Source: Candidatus Cacconaster equifaecalis
Lineage (GTDB): Bacteria > Bacteroidota > Bacteroidia > Bacteroidales > UBA932
DNA length: 35,221 nt
Direction of reading: 5' to 3'
Assembly (NCBI GenBank): GCA_018064445.1
Contig: JAGHVE010000004.1
Location: 1-35,221 of the forward strand
Part shown: positions 9,535-19,691 of the stretch, piece by piece
Layout: the number at the start of each line of letters is the position of its first letter
Numbering within the stretch: position 1 is the first letter of the stretch
The notes under the pieces: model-generated
Told to the model about the DNA's origin: nothing
Seen by the model: only the letters and a program-made list of their open reading frames with translations
The model's database searches: none
Program-made: the position numbers and the translations under genes

Positions 9535-11025
9535 ATGGCCAGGACCGTTGACAAGAAGAAGCCCGAGAAGGTGAATATCGGCGCCATCGGAGAGGAGATG
9601 GGAGGGCTGAAGCCCCCTCAGGCGATTGATATTGAGGAAGCCGTGCTTGGAGCCCTGCTTCTCGAGCCGAATGTCGTTCCCGATGTCCTGGACCAGATTC
9701 AGTCCGATTGCTTCTACAAGGATGCCCACAGGAAGATATTCGAGGCCATCGCGAAGCTGGCCGGAAGGAATGACCCCGTCGACATCTTCTCCGTTGCCGA
9801 CGAGCTGACCAAGTCCGGTCTGCTGGAGGAGGTCGGAGGAATGGCCTACCTGAGCCAGCTCTCCACCAAAATCGGGGCGGCGGCTCACGTCGAGTATCAT
9901 ACCAAGGTCCTTCTTCAGAAGTTCATCCAGAGGGAGCTGATAACAATTTCGTACGATATCCAGAAAAAGGCTTTCGACGACAGCCTGCCAGTGGATGACC
10001 TTGTGGACAGCGCGGAGCAGAGTATCTTCAACCTCGCCGAGCGCAATATGCGCAGCGAGACTGAGACGATCAAGAGCATCATCAACCAGGCGATAGCGGA
10101 GATTGAGGAGAACCAGAAAAGGGAGGACAGCCTGAGCGGCGTACCTTCCGGATATACCGGCATCGACAAGGTGACTTACGGATGGCAGAAAGCCGACCTG
10201 ATCATTCTCGCGGCCCGTCCATCCGTCGGCAAGACGGCGTTCGTCCTGACGATGGCAAGGAATATGGCTGTCGACTACAACGTGCCCGTGGCGTTCTTCT
10301 CTCTCGAAATGCCTGCCACTCACCTTGTCAAGAGATTGATGGTCAGTGAAACGGGCCTTGGCACCGACAAGATAAGGGGCGCGAAAAAAATGACCCCCGA
10401 TGAGTGGACCCAGTTGAACCAGGGACTCAACAATCTTTCCCAGTCACCGCTGTGGATAGATGACACTCCGTCCCTCTCGATTTATGAATTCCGTTCCAAG
10501 GCAAGGCGTCTGGTCGAAAAGAACAACGTAAGACTGATAATCGTCGATTACCTTCAGCTTATGGCCGGTCCTCCCGAGCTGCGCGGGATGCGTGAACAGG
10601 AGGTTGCCTCCATCAGCCGTTCGCTCAAGGCGATAGCCAAAGAGTTGAAAGTCCCCATCATAGCCCTGTCCCAGCTCAGCCGTGCCGTTGAGACCAGGGG
10701 CGGCAACAAGCGTCCCCAGCTGAGCGACCTCCGTGAGTCGGGAGCCATAGAGCAGGATGCGGACATAGTGATGTTCATCCACCGTCCCGAGTATGTGGGT
10801 GTTCAGGATGAGGCATCGTTCCCAGGTGAAACGGACGTGATTATCGCCAAGCACCGAAACGGTGAAGTCTGCGACGTGAAGATGAGATTCCTGGCCTCCG
10901 AAGTCAGGTTTGTCGACGTCAATGACGGAGAATCCTACTACGATGGAGAAGGACAATATACGCTGACCCAATCAGGACTCAATTCCATAGATGATTTCGG
11001 TCCCGGCAATGAATTCGAACCTTAG
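9535..11025 (+). CDS. dnaB: Replicative DNA helicase
   Basis: 496 aa; PPQAIDIEEAVLGALLLEPN, ILAARPSVGKTAFVLTMARN (Walker A), LIIVDYLQLM, ALSQLSRAVETRGGNKRPQLSDLRESGAIEQDADIVMFIHRPEY. Confidence 0.98.
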   Translation: MARTVDKKKPEKVNIGAIGEEMGGLKPPQAIDIEEAVLGALLLEPNVVPDVLDQIQSDCFYKDAHRKIFEAIAKLAGRNDPVDIFSVADELTKSGLLEEVGGMAYLSQLSTKIGAAAHVEYHTKVLLQKFIQRELITISYDIQKKAFDDSLPVDDLVDSAEQSIFNLAERNMRSETETIKSIINQAIAEIEENQKREDSLSGVPSGYTGIDKVTYGWQKADLIILAARPSVGKTAFVLTMARNMAVDYNVPVAFFSLEMPATHLVKRLMVSETGLGTDKIRGAKKMTPDEWTQLNQGLNNLSQSPLWIDDTPSLSIYEFRSKARRLVEKNNVRLIIVDYLQLMAGPPELRGMREQEVASISRSLKAIAKELKVPIIALSQLSRAVETRGGNKRPQLSDLRESGAIEQDADIVMFIHRPEYVGVQDEASFPGETDVIIAKHRNGEVCDVKMRFLASEVRFVDVNDGESYYDGEGQYTLTQSGLNSIDDFGPGNEFEP

Positions 11026-11038
11026 AAATTGTTTTGAA

Positions 11039-11905
11039 ATGAAGAAACTATCCCTCTTGACTTTTTTTCTTGCGGCAGTGGCTTTCACTGACCTCGCCCA
11101 TTCTCAGGAACTGCCCTTCACGGGAGGCGAGAGCCTGGAGTATGTCATTACCTACAAGGCCCTCTTCACGGCGGATATGGTGCGCGTGAGTCTTGATCTC
11201 ACATCCGAAAAGGACCCTCAGAGAGGAGATGCATTCCACGCAGTCACCAAGATAACGACTTTCAAGTTCTGGGACTCCTTCTACAAGATGCGGGATACCT
11301 ACGAGACCTGGTTCCGCAGCGATGCATCCATCTCTCCCATCCGCTTCCACAGGGATGCCCACGAGGGAAAGAGTTACAATTCGGAGTCCTGGCTCGACTG
11401 GTCCGAGGATTTGTCGCAGGCCAAGGTGAAGATTGAGAAGGACGGAAAGCCTGTCAAGGACACGGTCTTCAGCGAAGAAGGCGTTCTCAGGGACATAATC
11501 AATGCCCTTTATCTGGCCCGCATTCTGGATTACGACCAGATGCAGAGCAGCGGCAAGCCCTTCGAGGTGACGATGACCCCCTACCGCGACATACTGAAAC
11601 TGCGGGTCCGCTTCGTCGGCAAGGAAGAAGTTTCCGCAGGCAAGGCGGGCAAGTTCAAGGCCCTTAAACTTGCATTGGCAATCACGCCCAAGGATACCGA
11701 CAACAGCGGCAGCGGGTTCAAGATCGGCGCTTCCGAGAACGGTACATACGAAAACGGGGAAAAGATATTCCTCTGGGTCAGTGACGATCAGAACCATATT
11801 CCGGTCTATTTCTCCGCTCCCGCCTCAATCGGCTCCATAAAGGGGAAACTGTCCCAGTACAAGGGTTTGAAATACGAATTGAGCAGCAAGATAGCGAATG
11901 AATAG
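11039..11905 (+). CDS. DUF3108 domain-containing secreted protein
   Basis: Signal peptide MKKLSLLTFFLAAVAFTDLAHS; body starting FTGGESLEYVITYKALFTADMVRVS resembles DUF3108. Start moved to ATG 11039 from the ORF track's 10991. Confidence 0.8.
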   Translation: MKKLSLLTFFLAAVAFTDLAHSQELPFTGGESLEYVITYKALFTADMVRVSLDLTSEKDPQRGDAFHAVTKITTFKFWDSFYKMRDTYETWFRSDASISPIRFHRDAHEGKSYNSESWLDWSEDLSQAKVKIEKDGKPVKDTVFSEEGVLRDIINALYLARILDYDQMQSSGKPFEVTMTPYRDILKLRVRFVGKEEVSAGKAGKFKALKLALAITPKDTDNSGSGFKIGASENGTYENGEKIFLWVSDDQNHIPVYFSAPASIGSIKGKLSQYKGLKYELSSKIANE

Positions 11906-12335
11906 GATTGACAGGGTTGAACACGACGGCGTTGTGGCTGAAATCTCCGAATCTTCCATAAGTGTGGAGATAGTCAGCAAGTCCGCCTGCGCTTCCTGTC
12001 ACGCGAAAAGTGTCTGTGCCGTAGGGGACAGCGCCGTCAAGATAATAGAAGTTCCGCTGACCATCGGGACGATGGCCGCCGACTGCAAGGTCGGGGACAG
12101 GGTCAAGGTGATTCTGGACTCTTCTCTCGGAGTAAACGCCGTATGGATAGCCTACGTGGCTCCTCTGGCATTGCTGCTTGCTTCGATACTTGTATTTTCT
12201 TCAATCGGGATGAGAGATTTGTATACCGGCCTTCTCTCAGTCGGGGTGGTGGCTCTGTACTATGTCATACTCTCCTTCTTCAGGAACCGTCTGTCAAGGA
12301 TATTTACTTTTTCAATAGAACCAAACAATCAATAG
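11898..12335 (+). CDS. RseC/MucC-family protein (SoxR-reducing system)
   Basis: N-terminal HDGVVAEISESSISVEIVSKSACASCHAKSVCAVGDSA plus two TM helices; located directly upstream of rnfB. Confidence 0.88.
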   Translation: MNRIDRVEHDGVVAEISESSISVEIVSKSACASCHAKSVCAVGDSAVKIIEVPLTIGTMAADCKVGDRVKVILDSSLGVNAVWIAYVAPLALLLASILVFSSIGMRDLYTGLLSVGVVALYYVILSFFRNRLSRIFTFSIEPNNQ

Positions 12336-12338
12336 AAT

Positions 12339-13193
12339 ATGTTAAAGACGATACTTCTGACCGCTGTCTGCCTGCTTGTGCTGGGACTGTTTTTTGCGGT
12401 GGTGTTGTATTATGTGGCCCGGAAATTCAAGGTTGAGGAGGATCCGCGGATAGATACGGTCGAATCAATTATGCCGGGGGCGAATTGCGGAGGCTGCGGC
12501 TTCGCCGGGTGCCGCTCTTTTGCGGAGAATGTGGTCAAGGCACCGGATATGAAGGGTTTCTTCTGCCCTGTCGGGGGTAATGCCACGATGGAAAAGGTGG
12601 CTGCCGCTCTGGGAAGGGCCGTTGAGGCAGGCACCCCGAAGGTGGCGGTGGTCCGCTGCAACGGAGGATGCGACAACAGGGCCCGGACGAACGTCTATGA
12701 CGGAAGTTCTTCCTGCCGCGTGAGCGCTTCGCTCTATGGCGGGGATACGGACTGCCGTTACGGATGCCTTGGGCTGGGAGACTGTGTCTCCGCCTGCAAG
12801 TTCGACGCAATTCATATCGATCCTCAGACTCACATTGCCCGTGTGGACGATGAGAAGTGCACCTCTTGCGGGGCCTGCGTGAAAGCTTGTCCCAAAGGTG
12901 TGATAGAGTTGAGGGACAAGGGATTCAAGAACAGGAGAGTATATGTTTCCTGTGTCAACAGGGACAAGGGGGCGCTTACGCGAAAAGCTTGCTCGGTAGG
13001 TTGCATCGGCTGCGGTAAATGTACGAAGGTATGCCCGTTCGAGGCGATAACCGTGAAAGACAACGTGGCCTATATCGATTACACTAAGTGCAAACTGTGC
13101 CGCAAATGCTATGATGCGTGCCCCACAAAGGCTATTCAAGCCGTCAATTTCCCCAAACCCGTAATAATCAAGCAAGATGAAGAAAACGTTTAA
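12339..13193 (+). CDS. rnfB: Rnf electron transport complex subunit B
   Basis: N-terminal TM, PGANCGGCGFAGCRSFAENVV cluster, then several ferredoxin-type Cys motifs (CTSCGACVKACPKG, CIGCGKCTKVCPFE, CKLCRKCYDACPTK). Confidence 0.96.
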   Translation: MLKTILLTAVCLLVLGLFFAVVLYYVARKFKVEEDPRIDTVESIMPGANCGGCGFAGCRSFAENVVKAPDMKGFFCPVGGNATMEKVAAALGRAVEAGTPKVAVVRCNGGCDNRARTNVYDGSSSCRVSASLYGGDTDCRYGCLGLGDCVSACKFDAIHIDPQTHIARVDDEKCTSCGACVKACPKGVIELRDKGFKNRRVYVSCVNRDKGALTRKACSVGCIGCGKCTKVCPFEAITVKDNVAYIDYTKCKLCRKCYDACPTKAIQAVNFPKPVIIKQDEENV

Positions 13194-14511
13194 AATTGGT
13201 GGTATCCATCCGGATGACAGCAAGATATCCTCTAACGCCGCTGTCGAACAGATGCCTGTCGGTGCGGAGGTTTGCATCTCGATGGCCCAGCATCTTGGGG
13301 CACCTGCAACTCCGGTCGTTTCCGTCGGGGACAAGGTCAAGGTCGGACAGGTGATAGGAGAGCCGGCAGGATTCATTTCAGGTTTCGTGCACGCTTCCGC
13401 AAGCGGGACGGTAAAAGCCGTGGAGCCCAGACCGGACATTCTCGGAAATCCCGTTCCGCACGTGGTGATAACGGTCGAAGGGGATGAGTGGGAAGAAGGC
13501 ATTGTCCTCGCGAATGACCCGGTACCCGTGCCCGAACTTTCAAGGGAAGAGATAATAGACAGAATCCGCAGGGCCGGTGTCGTGGGGCTCGGGGGAGCAT
13601 CTTTCCCCACTCACGTGAAGCTGAATCCCCCCAAGGAGAAAAAGGCGGAGGTCCTGATTCTGAACGGTACCGAATGTGAGCCGTTCATAACTTCCGACGA
13701 CAGGCTGATGCGCGAGAGACCAACAGGAATTCTGACAGGTGCCGCCATCATAATGAAGGCGCTCGGTGTCGATCTCTGCTATGTCGGTATCGAGGAAAAC
13801 AAGCCGGAGGCAATCGCCAGTATGACCGAAGCCGCGAAGAACTGTTCCGGCATCGTGATTGTAAAACTGGCCAAGAAATATCCGCAAGGCGGTGAGAAAC
13901 AGTTGATTGATGCCATAACGGGCAGGCAGGTTCCTTCCGGGGCTCTTCCGATAGATGTCGGGGCCGTGGTGCAGAACGTGGCCACCGCTTACGCGGTATA
14001 TGAGGCTGTATGCAAGAACAAACCTCTGATTTCCAATATCGTGACGATATCCGGCCACAGCCTGGCGTCCCAGCACAATTATGAGGTGAGGATAGGTACC
14101 CCCGTCTCTTCGATTCTGGAATATGCCGGAGTGACACTCGGGGATAACGTCAAGGTGCTCAGCGGAGGTCCGATGATGGGCAGATGCGTTTCCAATCCGG
14201 GCGCGACTACCGTCAAGGCCAACGGAGCCTTCACCATCCTGACTGAAAGCGAGACGAAGCGTGGTGTCGAAAGTGCCTGCATCCGTTGTGCCAAGTGTGC
14301 CGCCGCCTGCCCTATGGGGCTGGAGCCCTGGCTTCTGAGCAGACTGTTCCGCGCAGGGGACAGAAATGATGAACTTGAGAAGGAACGGGTGTTCGACTGC
14401 ATCGAATGCGGATGCTGCCAGTTCACCTGCCCCGCAAACATTCCGCTGCTTGACTCAATACGTCTTGGGAAAGCGGATGTGATGAAGATAATACGTTCAC
14501 GTGCTAAATAA
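13177..14511 (+). CDS. rnfC: Rnf electron transport complex subunit C
   Basis: GGIHPDDSK, GVVGLGGASFPTHVKLNPP, LILNGTECEPFITSDDRLM, CIRCAKCAAACPMGLEP, CIECGCCQFTCPANIPLLD. Confidence 0.97.
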   Translation: MKKTFKIGGIHPDDSKISSNAAVEQMPVGAEVCISMAQHLGAPATPVVSVGDKVKVGQVIGEPAGFISGFVHASASGTVKAVEPRPDILGNPVPHVVITVEGDEWEEGIVLANDPVPVPELSREEIIDRIRRAGVVGLGGASFPTHVKLNPPKEKKAEVLILNGTECEPFITSDDRLMRERPTGILTGAAIIMKALGVDLCYVGIEENKPEAIASMTEAAKNCSGIVIVKLAKKYPQGGEKQLIDAITGRQVPSGALPIDVGAVVQNVATAYAVYEAVCKNKPLISNIVTISGHSLASQHNYEVRIGTPVSSILEYAGVTLGDNVKVLSGGPMMGRCVSNPGATTVKANGAFTILTESETKRGVESACIRCAKCAAACPMGLEPWLLSRLFRAGDRNDELEKERVFDCIECGCCQFTCPANIPLLDSIRLGKADVMKIIRSRAK

Positions 14512-14517
14512 CAGAAT

Positions 14518-15459
14518 ATGAGTAAATTATTGATATCACCATCTCCTCACGTCCACAGTGTCCATTCGACTCGGTCACTGATGAGGGACGTGCTGATTGC
14601 ACTGTGTCCGGCAGTCATTGTGAGCATTCTGCTCTATGGTCTGCCTTTCGTGCTGATTCTGGCCGTGAGCATCGGAGCCTCCGTTCTGACGGAGTATCTG
14701 ATTGAACGCTATATCCTGGGAAGGGAATCGACCGTATCCGATTTTTCGGCGGCGGTGACAGGATGTCTTCTTGCCCTCAACTTGCCGCCCTGCGCTCCCT
14801 GGTGGATTGCAGTCGTCGGCTCCGTCTTTGCGATAGGGGTCGTCAAGATGACTTTCGGCGGCCTCGGGCAGAACATCTTCAATCCCGCGATAGCGGCCCG
14901 TGTATTCCTGCTGGTATCATTCCCCGTCATTATGACGGACTGGGCCGTTCCTGACGCATTTTCAGGCGCAACTCCTCTCGGTGCAATCGCCGAAGGGGGT
15001 GCGGCACCCGTCCCCGGATTCAAGGAACTGTTCCTCTATAAGGTCGGAGGTTCCGCCGGAGAAGCCTCTGCTCTCGCGCTGCTGGCAGGTTTCGTCTATC
15101 TGCTTGTCCGCAGGGTCATTACGGTGACAATCCCTGTAGCCGTCCTCGGAACGGTGGCGGTCTTCTCGGGAATCCTGCATATAGTAAATCCCGAACTCTA
15201 CACGGGTCCCCTCTTCAATCTGTTCAACGGAGGTCTTCTGCTCGGAGCCATCTTTATGGCCACCGATTACGTGACTTCCCCGATGACGGTGAAGGGCCAG
15301 ATAATATTCGGTGCGGGCATCGGTCTTATCACTATGCTGATACGTTATTTCGGCGCCTATCCCGAGGGAGTTTCGTTCGCCATTCTGATAATGAACTGCA
15401 CGGTTCCTCTTATCAACAAATATTGCAAACCGCGCAGGTTTGGGGAGGTCAGAAAATGA
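14518..15459 (+). CDS. rnfD: Rnf electron transport complex subunit D
   Basis: SPSPHVHSVHSTRSLMRDVLIALCP, GQNIFNPAIAARVFLL, ATDYVTSPMTVKGQIIFGAGIGLITMLIRYFGAYPEGVSFAILIMN. Confidence 0.97.
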   Translation: MSKLLISPSPHVHSVHSTRSLMRDVLIALCPAVIVSILLYGLPFVLILAVSIGASVLTEYLIERYILGRESTVSDFSAAVTGCLLALNLPPCAPWWIAVVGSVFAIGVVKMTFGGLGQNIFNPAIAARVFLLVSFPVIMTDWAVPDAFSGATPLGAIAEGGAAPVPGFKELFLYKVGGSAGEASALALLAGFVYLLVRRVITVTIPVAVLGTVAVFSGILHIVNPELYTGPLFNLFNGGLLLGAIFMATDYVTSPMTVKGQIIFGAGIGLITMLIRYFGAYPEGVSFAILIMNCTVPLINKYCKPRRFGEVRK

Positions 15460-16034
15460 GTATGGAATCGAATTTCAAGAATATGACGGTCGTTCTGGGG
15501 ACGATATGTCTGGTGTGCTCGCTTCTTCTGGGGAGCGTTTATGCCGTGACCAAGGCTCCTATCGACCAGGCCGGGGTCGCTAAGGTGAATGCGGCAATCT
15601 CACAGGTCGTCCCGGCTTTTGACAATGTCCCTTCGCAGGAGATGACCCAAGTGGAGGGAAGTGAAGTTTATGTGGCAAAGCAGGCGGGGCAGACCGTAGG
15701 ATATGCCGTCAAGGTCGCCGCTGCCGGTTTCGGCGGGCAGATACAGATGATGGTCGGATTCCTGCCGGACGGAACAATCTACAACACCTCCGTCATATCT
15801 CACTCCGAGACTCCCGGACTCGGTGCCAAGATTGCCGGCGACGGTCAGCAGGCACCCCCGAGAGCCCAGATAGTGGGGAAAAATCCCGCGACCACCAGGA
15901 TTGCCGTAAAGAAGGATGGCGGTGACATAGACGCCATCACGGCTTCGACAATAACCTCCCGCGCATTTCTCAAAGGCGTGGAGACGGCATACGACGTATT
16001 TCTAAAAATCAGGTCCGATGAGCAGGAACAATAA
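15456..16034 (+). CDS. rnfG: Rnf electron transport complex subunit G
   Basis: TM plus SETPGLGAKIAG and DAITASTITSRAF FMN-binding type motif; ATGA overlap with rnfD; start corrected to 15456. Confidence 0.94.
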   Translation: MSMESNFKNMTVVLGTICLVCSLLLGSVYAVTKAPIDQAGVAKVNAAISQVVPAFDNVPSQEMTQVEGSEVYVAKQAGQTVGYAVKVAAAGFGGQIQMMVGFLPDGTIYNTSVISHSETPGLGAKIAGDGQQAPPRAQIVGKNPATTRIAVKKDGGDIDAITASTITSRAFLKGVETAYDVFLKIRSDEQEQ

Positions 16035-16614
16035 ATTGCAGATAATACTGGACGGAATCGTGCGGAACAATCCGACGTTCGTCCTCGTCCTCGGAATGTG
16101 CCCCACGCTCGGGACAACCACCTCGGCAATCAACGGAATGAGTATGGGACTTGCCACTATGTGCGTCCTTCTCCTTTCGAACATAGTCATTTCGGCAGTT
16201 TCAAGATTCATTCCCGACAAGGTTAGAATCCCCTGTTACATCGTGGTAATCGCCTCTTTCGTGACAATCGTGCAACTGCTTCTGCAGGCCTTCGTGCCCT
16301 CCGTCTATGAGGCATTGGGAATTTTCCTGCCTCTTATCGTGGTCAACTGCATAATCCTGGGGCGCGCTGAGGCATTTGCCAACAAGAACGGTGTCTGCGA
16401 CTCCGCCTGTGACGGAATAGGGGTGGGGATAGGTTTTACGATAGCCCTCACTGCAATAGGTCTTGTCCGCGAGATGCTTGGAGCGGGCTCGGTGTTCGGG
16501 TTCAAGTTCATTCCCGGTGACGGCGCCCTGGCTTTCATTCTTGCCCCCGGCGCGTTCATAGTGCTTGCATACCTGATGGTCATATTCCGCAAACTCACAT
16601 CTGACAAAGCTTGA
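16018..16614 (+). CDS. rnfE: Rnf electron transport complex subunit E
   Basis: [56 protein letters not shown]. Confidence 0.96.
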   Translation: MSRNNKLQIILDGIVRNNPTFVLVLGMCPTLGTTTSAINGMSMGLATMCVLLLSNIVISAVSRFIPDKVRIPCYIVVIASFVTIVQLLLQAFVPSVYEALGIFLPLIVVNCIILGRAEAFANKNGVCDSACDGIGVGIGFTIALTAIGLVREMLGAGSVFGFKFIPGDGALAFILAPGAFIVLAYLMVIFRKLTSDKA

Positions 16615-16619
16615 CAGTT

Positions 16620-17225
16620 ATGGAGACAGTAATAATATTCATTTCCGCCATCTTCGTCAACAATATCGTGTTGACGCAGTTTCTGGGCATCTGCCCCTTC
16701 CTCGGGGTTTCCAAGAAAGTTTCCACGGCCATAGGGATGTCCGCCGCCGTTGCATTCGTGATGGCGATTGCCACCCTTTTCACCTGGCTGCTGCAATATT
16801 ATGTCCTGATTCCCTGGAGTATAGAATTCCTGCAGACTGTCAGCTTCATTCTGGTGATAGCCGGCCTGGTCCAGATGGTGGAAATCATCATCAAGAAGAT
16901 TAGCCCCGCTTTGTATCAGGCCCTGGGCATCTTCCTTCCTCTGATCACCACGAACTGTGTGGTTCTCGGAGTTGCAATCCAGGTGGTTTCCAACGAATAC
17001 AACTTCGGCTCCGGACCCCATATGCTGGGGCTGGGACAGTCCGTCGTCTTCGCAGTTGCGACAGCTCTCGGATATGGCCTTGCCCTGACTCTGTTTGCGG
17101 GAATCAGGGAACAGCTGGAACTGAGCAATGTCCCCAAGGCGTTCAAGGGTGTCCCCATCGCCCTTCTGACGGCAGGTCTGATGGCAATGGCATTCATGGG
17201 CTTCAGCGGTCTGGTAAGTTTCTGA
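16620..17225 (+). CDS. rnfA: Rnf electron transport complex subunit A
   Basis: [52 protein letters not shown]; start set at ATG 16620. Confidence 0.96.
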   Translation: METVIIFISAIFVNNIVLTQFLGICPFLGVSKKVSTAIGMSAAVAFVMAIATLFTWLLQYYVLIPWSIEFLQTVSFILVIAGLVQMVEIIIKKISPALYQALGIFLPLITTNCVVLGVAIQVVSNEYNFGSGPHMLGLGQSVVFAVATALGYGLALTLFAGIREQLELSNVPKAFKGVPIALLTAGLMAMAFMGFSGLVSF

Positions 17226-17229
17226 CAAT

Positions 17230-17928
17230 ATGAATATAGCTCTGATAGGTTACGGCAGGATGGGCCACGAAATAGAGCGCATTGCGCTCTCAAGGGGTCA
17301 CAATGTCATCTGTCGGGTGGATGTCGGGAATCAGGAGGCTTTCGAAAGTCCGGAATTTGCCGCTGCGGACGTGGCGGTGGAGTTTTCGGCTCCCTCTGCG
17401 GCATACGATAACGTGAAGCGTGCATTTGCCGCCGGTGTCAAGGTGGTCAGCGGTACTACTGGCTGGTTCGAGGCTCACAGGCAGGAAATGGAGTCCCTGT
17501 GCGGGGATTCCGTTGGGGAAGGAGGACACACTCTGTTCTGGTCCAGCAATTTCAGCGTGGGTGTTGCCATATTCTCCGCGGTCAACCGCTATCTGGCGGG
17601 AATTATGGACGGATTTGAAGGCTACAACGTGTCAATGGAGGAGACTCACCACGTCCACAAGCTGGATGCCCCGAGCGGTACTGCCATTACGCTTGCCTCC
17701 GCAATCGAAGAGACGATAGGTAGGGTGAAGAAAGTCCCGATCACCTCATACCGTCAGGGTGAAGTCCCGGGAATACATACCGTGAAATATGAAAGCGGTG
17801 CCGATATCATCAGGATTACCCACGAGGCGAAGGACAGAAGCGGATTTGCCCTCGGAGCGGTGCTGGCCGCGGAATATGCCGCCCGGCACACGGGACTCTT
17901 GGGAATGAAGGATTTATTTGGTTTCTGA
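17230..17928 (+). CDS. dapB: 4-hydroxy-tetrahydrodipicolinate reductase
   Basis: IALIGYGRMGHEIERIA, VSGTTGW, SSNFSVGVAIF, MEETHHVHKLDAPSGTAITLA. Confidence 0.96.
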   Translation: MNIALIGYGRMGHEIERIALSRGHNVICRVDVGNQEAFESPEFAAADVAVEFSAPSAAYDNVKRAFAAGVKVVSGTTGWFEAHRQEMESLCGDSVGEGGHTLFWSSNFSVGVAIFSAVNRYLAGIMDGFEGYNVSMEETHHVHKLDAPSGTAITLASAIEETIGRVKKVPITSYRQGEVPGIHTVKYESGADIIRITHEAKDRSGFALGAVLAAEYAARHTGLLGMKDLFGF

Positions 17929-17929
17929 T

Positions 17930-18799
17930 ATGGATACGAGAATCAAAGGGGCGGGCACAGCGCTTGTCACGCCTTTCACAAAGGACGGAAGCGTCGATTT
18001 GCCCGCGTTGCGCAGGATAGTCCGTCACAATCTGGACGGAGGAATTGATTTTCTGTGCGTTCTCGGCACGACTGCCGAGACCCCGACATTGACCTCCGAC
18101 GAACAGATGGCTGTCAGAAGGGCTGTCCTTGATGAGGTTTCCGGGGCGGTTCCCTTGATTCTGGGATTCGGGGGCAACAATACGGCTTCGATGGTCGAAG
18201 GTTTGAAAGCCGGTGATTTCGAGGGGTTTGACGCACTGCTGGTGGTGACCCCTTTCTACAACAAGCCCAACCAGGAGGGTCTGTATCAGCATTACAGGAC
18301 ACTTGCCGGGGTCAGTCCCAAGCCTATTTTCATATATAACGTGCCGGGCAGGACAGGTGTCAACATCCTTCCGGAAACGGTGGCGAGGCTTGCCGCCGAC
18401 TGCCCCTCGATTGTCGGCATCAAGGAGGCTTCCGGGAAGATTGAGCAGATAAGAAAGGTGATTTCCCTCTGCCCGAAGGATTTCGTGGTCCTTTCCGGGG
18501 ATGATGCCCTGACTTGTGAGATTATGGCATCCGGTGGTCAGGGGGTGATATCCGTGGCTTCGAACATTTTCCCTTCCCAAGTCGCCGCAGTGGTCCACAG
18601 CGAAGGCGAGGAGGCTCTGAAAGCCAATGGGCGGATAGAGAAATATTTCGGTCCCCTGTTTCAGGAAGGCAACCCCGTGGGCATCAAGGCGCTTCTCAGT
18701 GTGAAAGGCTTCTGTGAGAACCGTCTGAGACTTCCTCTGGTGACCGCTTCCGATGCGCTTGTGGAACTTTTCAAGAATGACTGCAATGGGAACGATTAA
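17930..18799 (+). CDS. dapA: 4-hydroxy-tetrahydrodipicolinate synthase
   Basis: GAGTALVTPFTKDGSVDLPALRRIV, GTTAETPTLTSDE, YNVPGRTGVNILPETVARLA, GIKEASG, LSGDDALT; start corrected to 17930. Confidence 0.97.
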   Translation: MDTRIKGAGTALVTPFTKDGSVDLPALRRIVRHNLDGGIDFLCVLGTTAETPTLTSDEQMAVRRAVLDEVSGAVPLILGFGGNNTASMVEGLKAGDFEGFDALLVVTPFYNKPNQEGLYQHYRTLAGVSPKPIFIYNVPGRTGVNILPETVARLAADCPSIVGIKEASGKIEQIRKVISLCPKDFVVLSGDDALTCEIMASGGQGVISVASNIFPSQVAAVVHSEGEEALKANGRIEKYFGPLFQEGNPVGIKALLSVKGFCENRLRLPLVTASDALVELFKNDCNGND

Positions 18800-19685
18800 A
18801 GTTGCGATAGTGGGGTACGGCAATATCGGCCGGTACGCCCTTGAGGCGGTTGAGGCCGCTTCCGATATGGAGTGTGCAGGTATTGTGCGACGCAGCGGCT
18901 CCGCCGACGGTTTCTCCGAACTGGAAAAATACAAGGTTGTTTCGGACGTGAAGGCCCTTTCCACGGTTGACGTTGCGATTCTCGCCGTCCCCTCGAGGAA
19001 AGTGTGCCAGACGGCCGTGAGTTATCTGGGGCTCGGAATCAATACCGTGGACAGTTTCGACATTCATTCCGATATCCTCTCTCTGAAGGAGTGTCTGGAC
19101 CCTCTTGCAAGGCAGTCCGGCGCTGTGAGCGTGATTTCGGCGGGATGGGACCCGGGCAGCGACTCGATGGTCCGTGCCCTGATGCAGGCTCTCTCCCCCA
19201 AGGGGTTGACCTACACCAATTTCGGTCCCGGCCGTTCAATGGGTCACTCCGTGGTCGCAAAGGCTGTTGAGGGAGTCAGAGATGCCCTGAGCGTCACGAT
19301 TCCTGTCGGGGCGGGGGTTCACAGGCGGATGGTCTATGTAGAGCTTGAGGAGGGCGCCTCTTTCGAAAATGTAAGGGAAAGTATCGTTACGGACCCCTAT
19401 TTTGCCGATGATGAGACGTATGTGATTCAGGTGACCGACATCTCGCAGCTCAATGATGTCGGACACGGGGTGAATATGGTGCGCAAGGGTGTCTCCGGGA
19501 AAACCCACAACCAACAGTTCGAGTTCAATATGAAAATCAACAATCCCGCGCTGACCGCCCAGGTTATGGTGTGTGCGGCGAGAGCCTCCTTCAGGCAGGC
19601 TCCTGGGTGTTACACGATGATAGAGCTGCCGGTAATCGACCTTCTTGAAGGCAATCGGGGCGATTTGATAGCGAAACTGGTATAA
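18786..19685 (+). CDS. ddh: meso-Diaminopimelate D-dehydrogenase
   Basis: IKVAIVGYGNIGRYALEAVEAASDMECAGIVRR, SAGWDPGSDSMVRALMQALSPKGLTYTNFGPGRSMGHSVVAKAVEGVRDALS. Confidence 0.95.
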   Translation: MGTIKVAIVGYGNIGRYALEAVEAASDMECAGIVRRSGSADGFSELEKYKVVSDVKALSTVDVAILAVPSRKVCQTAVSYLGLGINTVDSFDIHSDILSLKECLDPLARQSGAVSVISAGWDPGSDSMVRALMQALSPKGLTYTNFGPGRSMGHSVVAKAVEGVRDALSVTIPVGAGVHRRMVYVELEEGASFENVRESIVTDPYFADDETYVIQVTDISQLNDVGHGVNMVRKGVSGKTHNQQFEFNMKINNPALTAQVMVCAARASFRQAPGCYTMIELPVIDLLEGNRGDLIAKLV

Positions 19686-19691
19686 CGGAAT

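Noticed and set aside
12465-13610. 381-aa minus-strand ORF over rnfB/rnfC
   Set aside because: Antisense to two well-supported rnf genes with Cys-cluster motifs in the + frame; no recognisable motif of its own.
15900-15990. Unusual RnfG FMN-attachment motif DAITASTITS
   Set aside because: The attachment Thr is retained and the change from the common GAT form seems compatible with Bacteroidetes RnfG variants; not enough to call abnormal.
17816-18964. 382-aa minus-strand ORF over dapB/dapA/ddh
   Set aside because: Spans three well-supported overlapping + strand genes; translation has no family signature.
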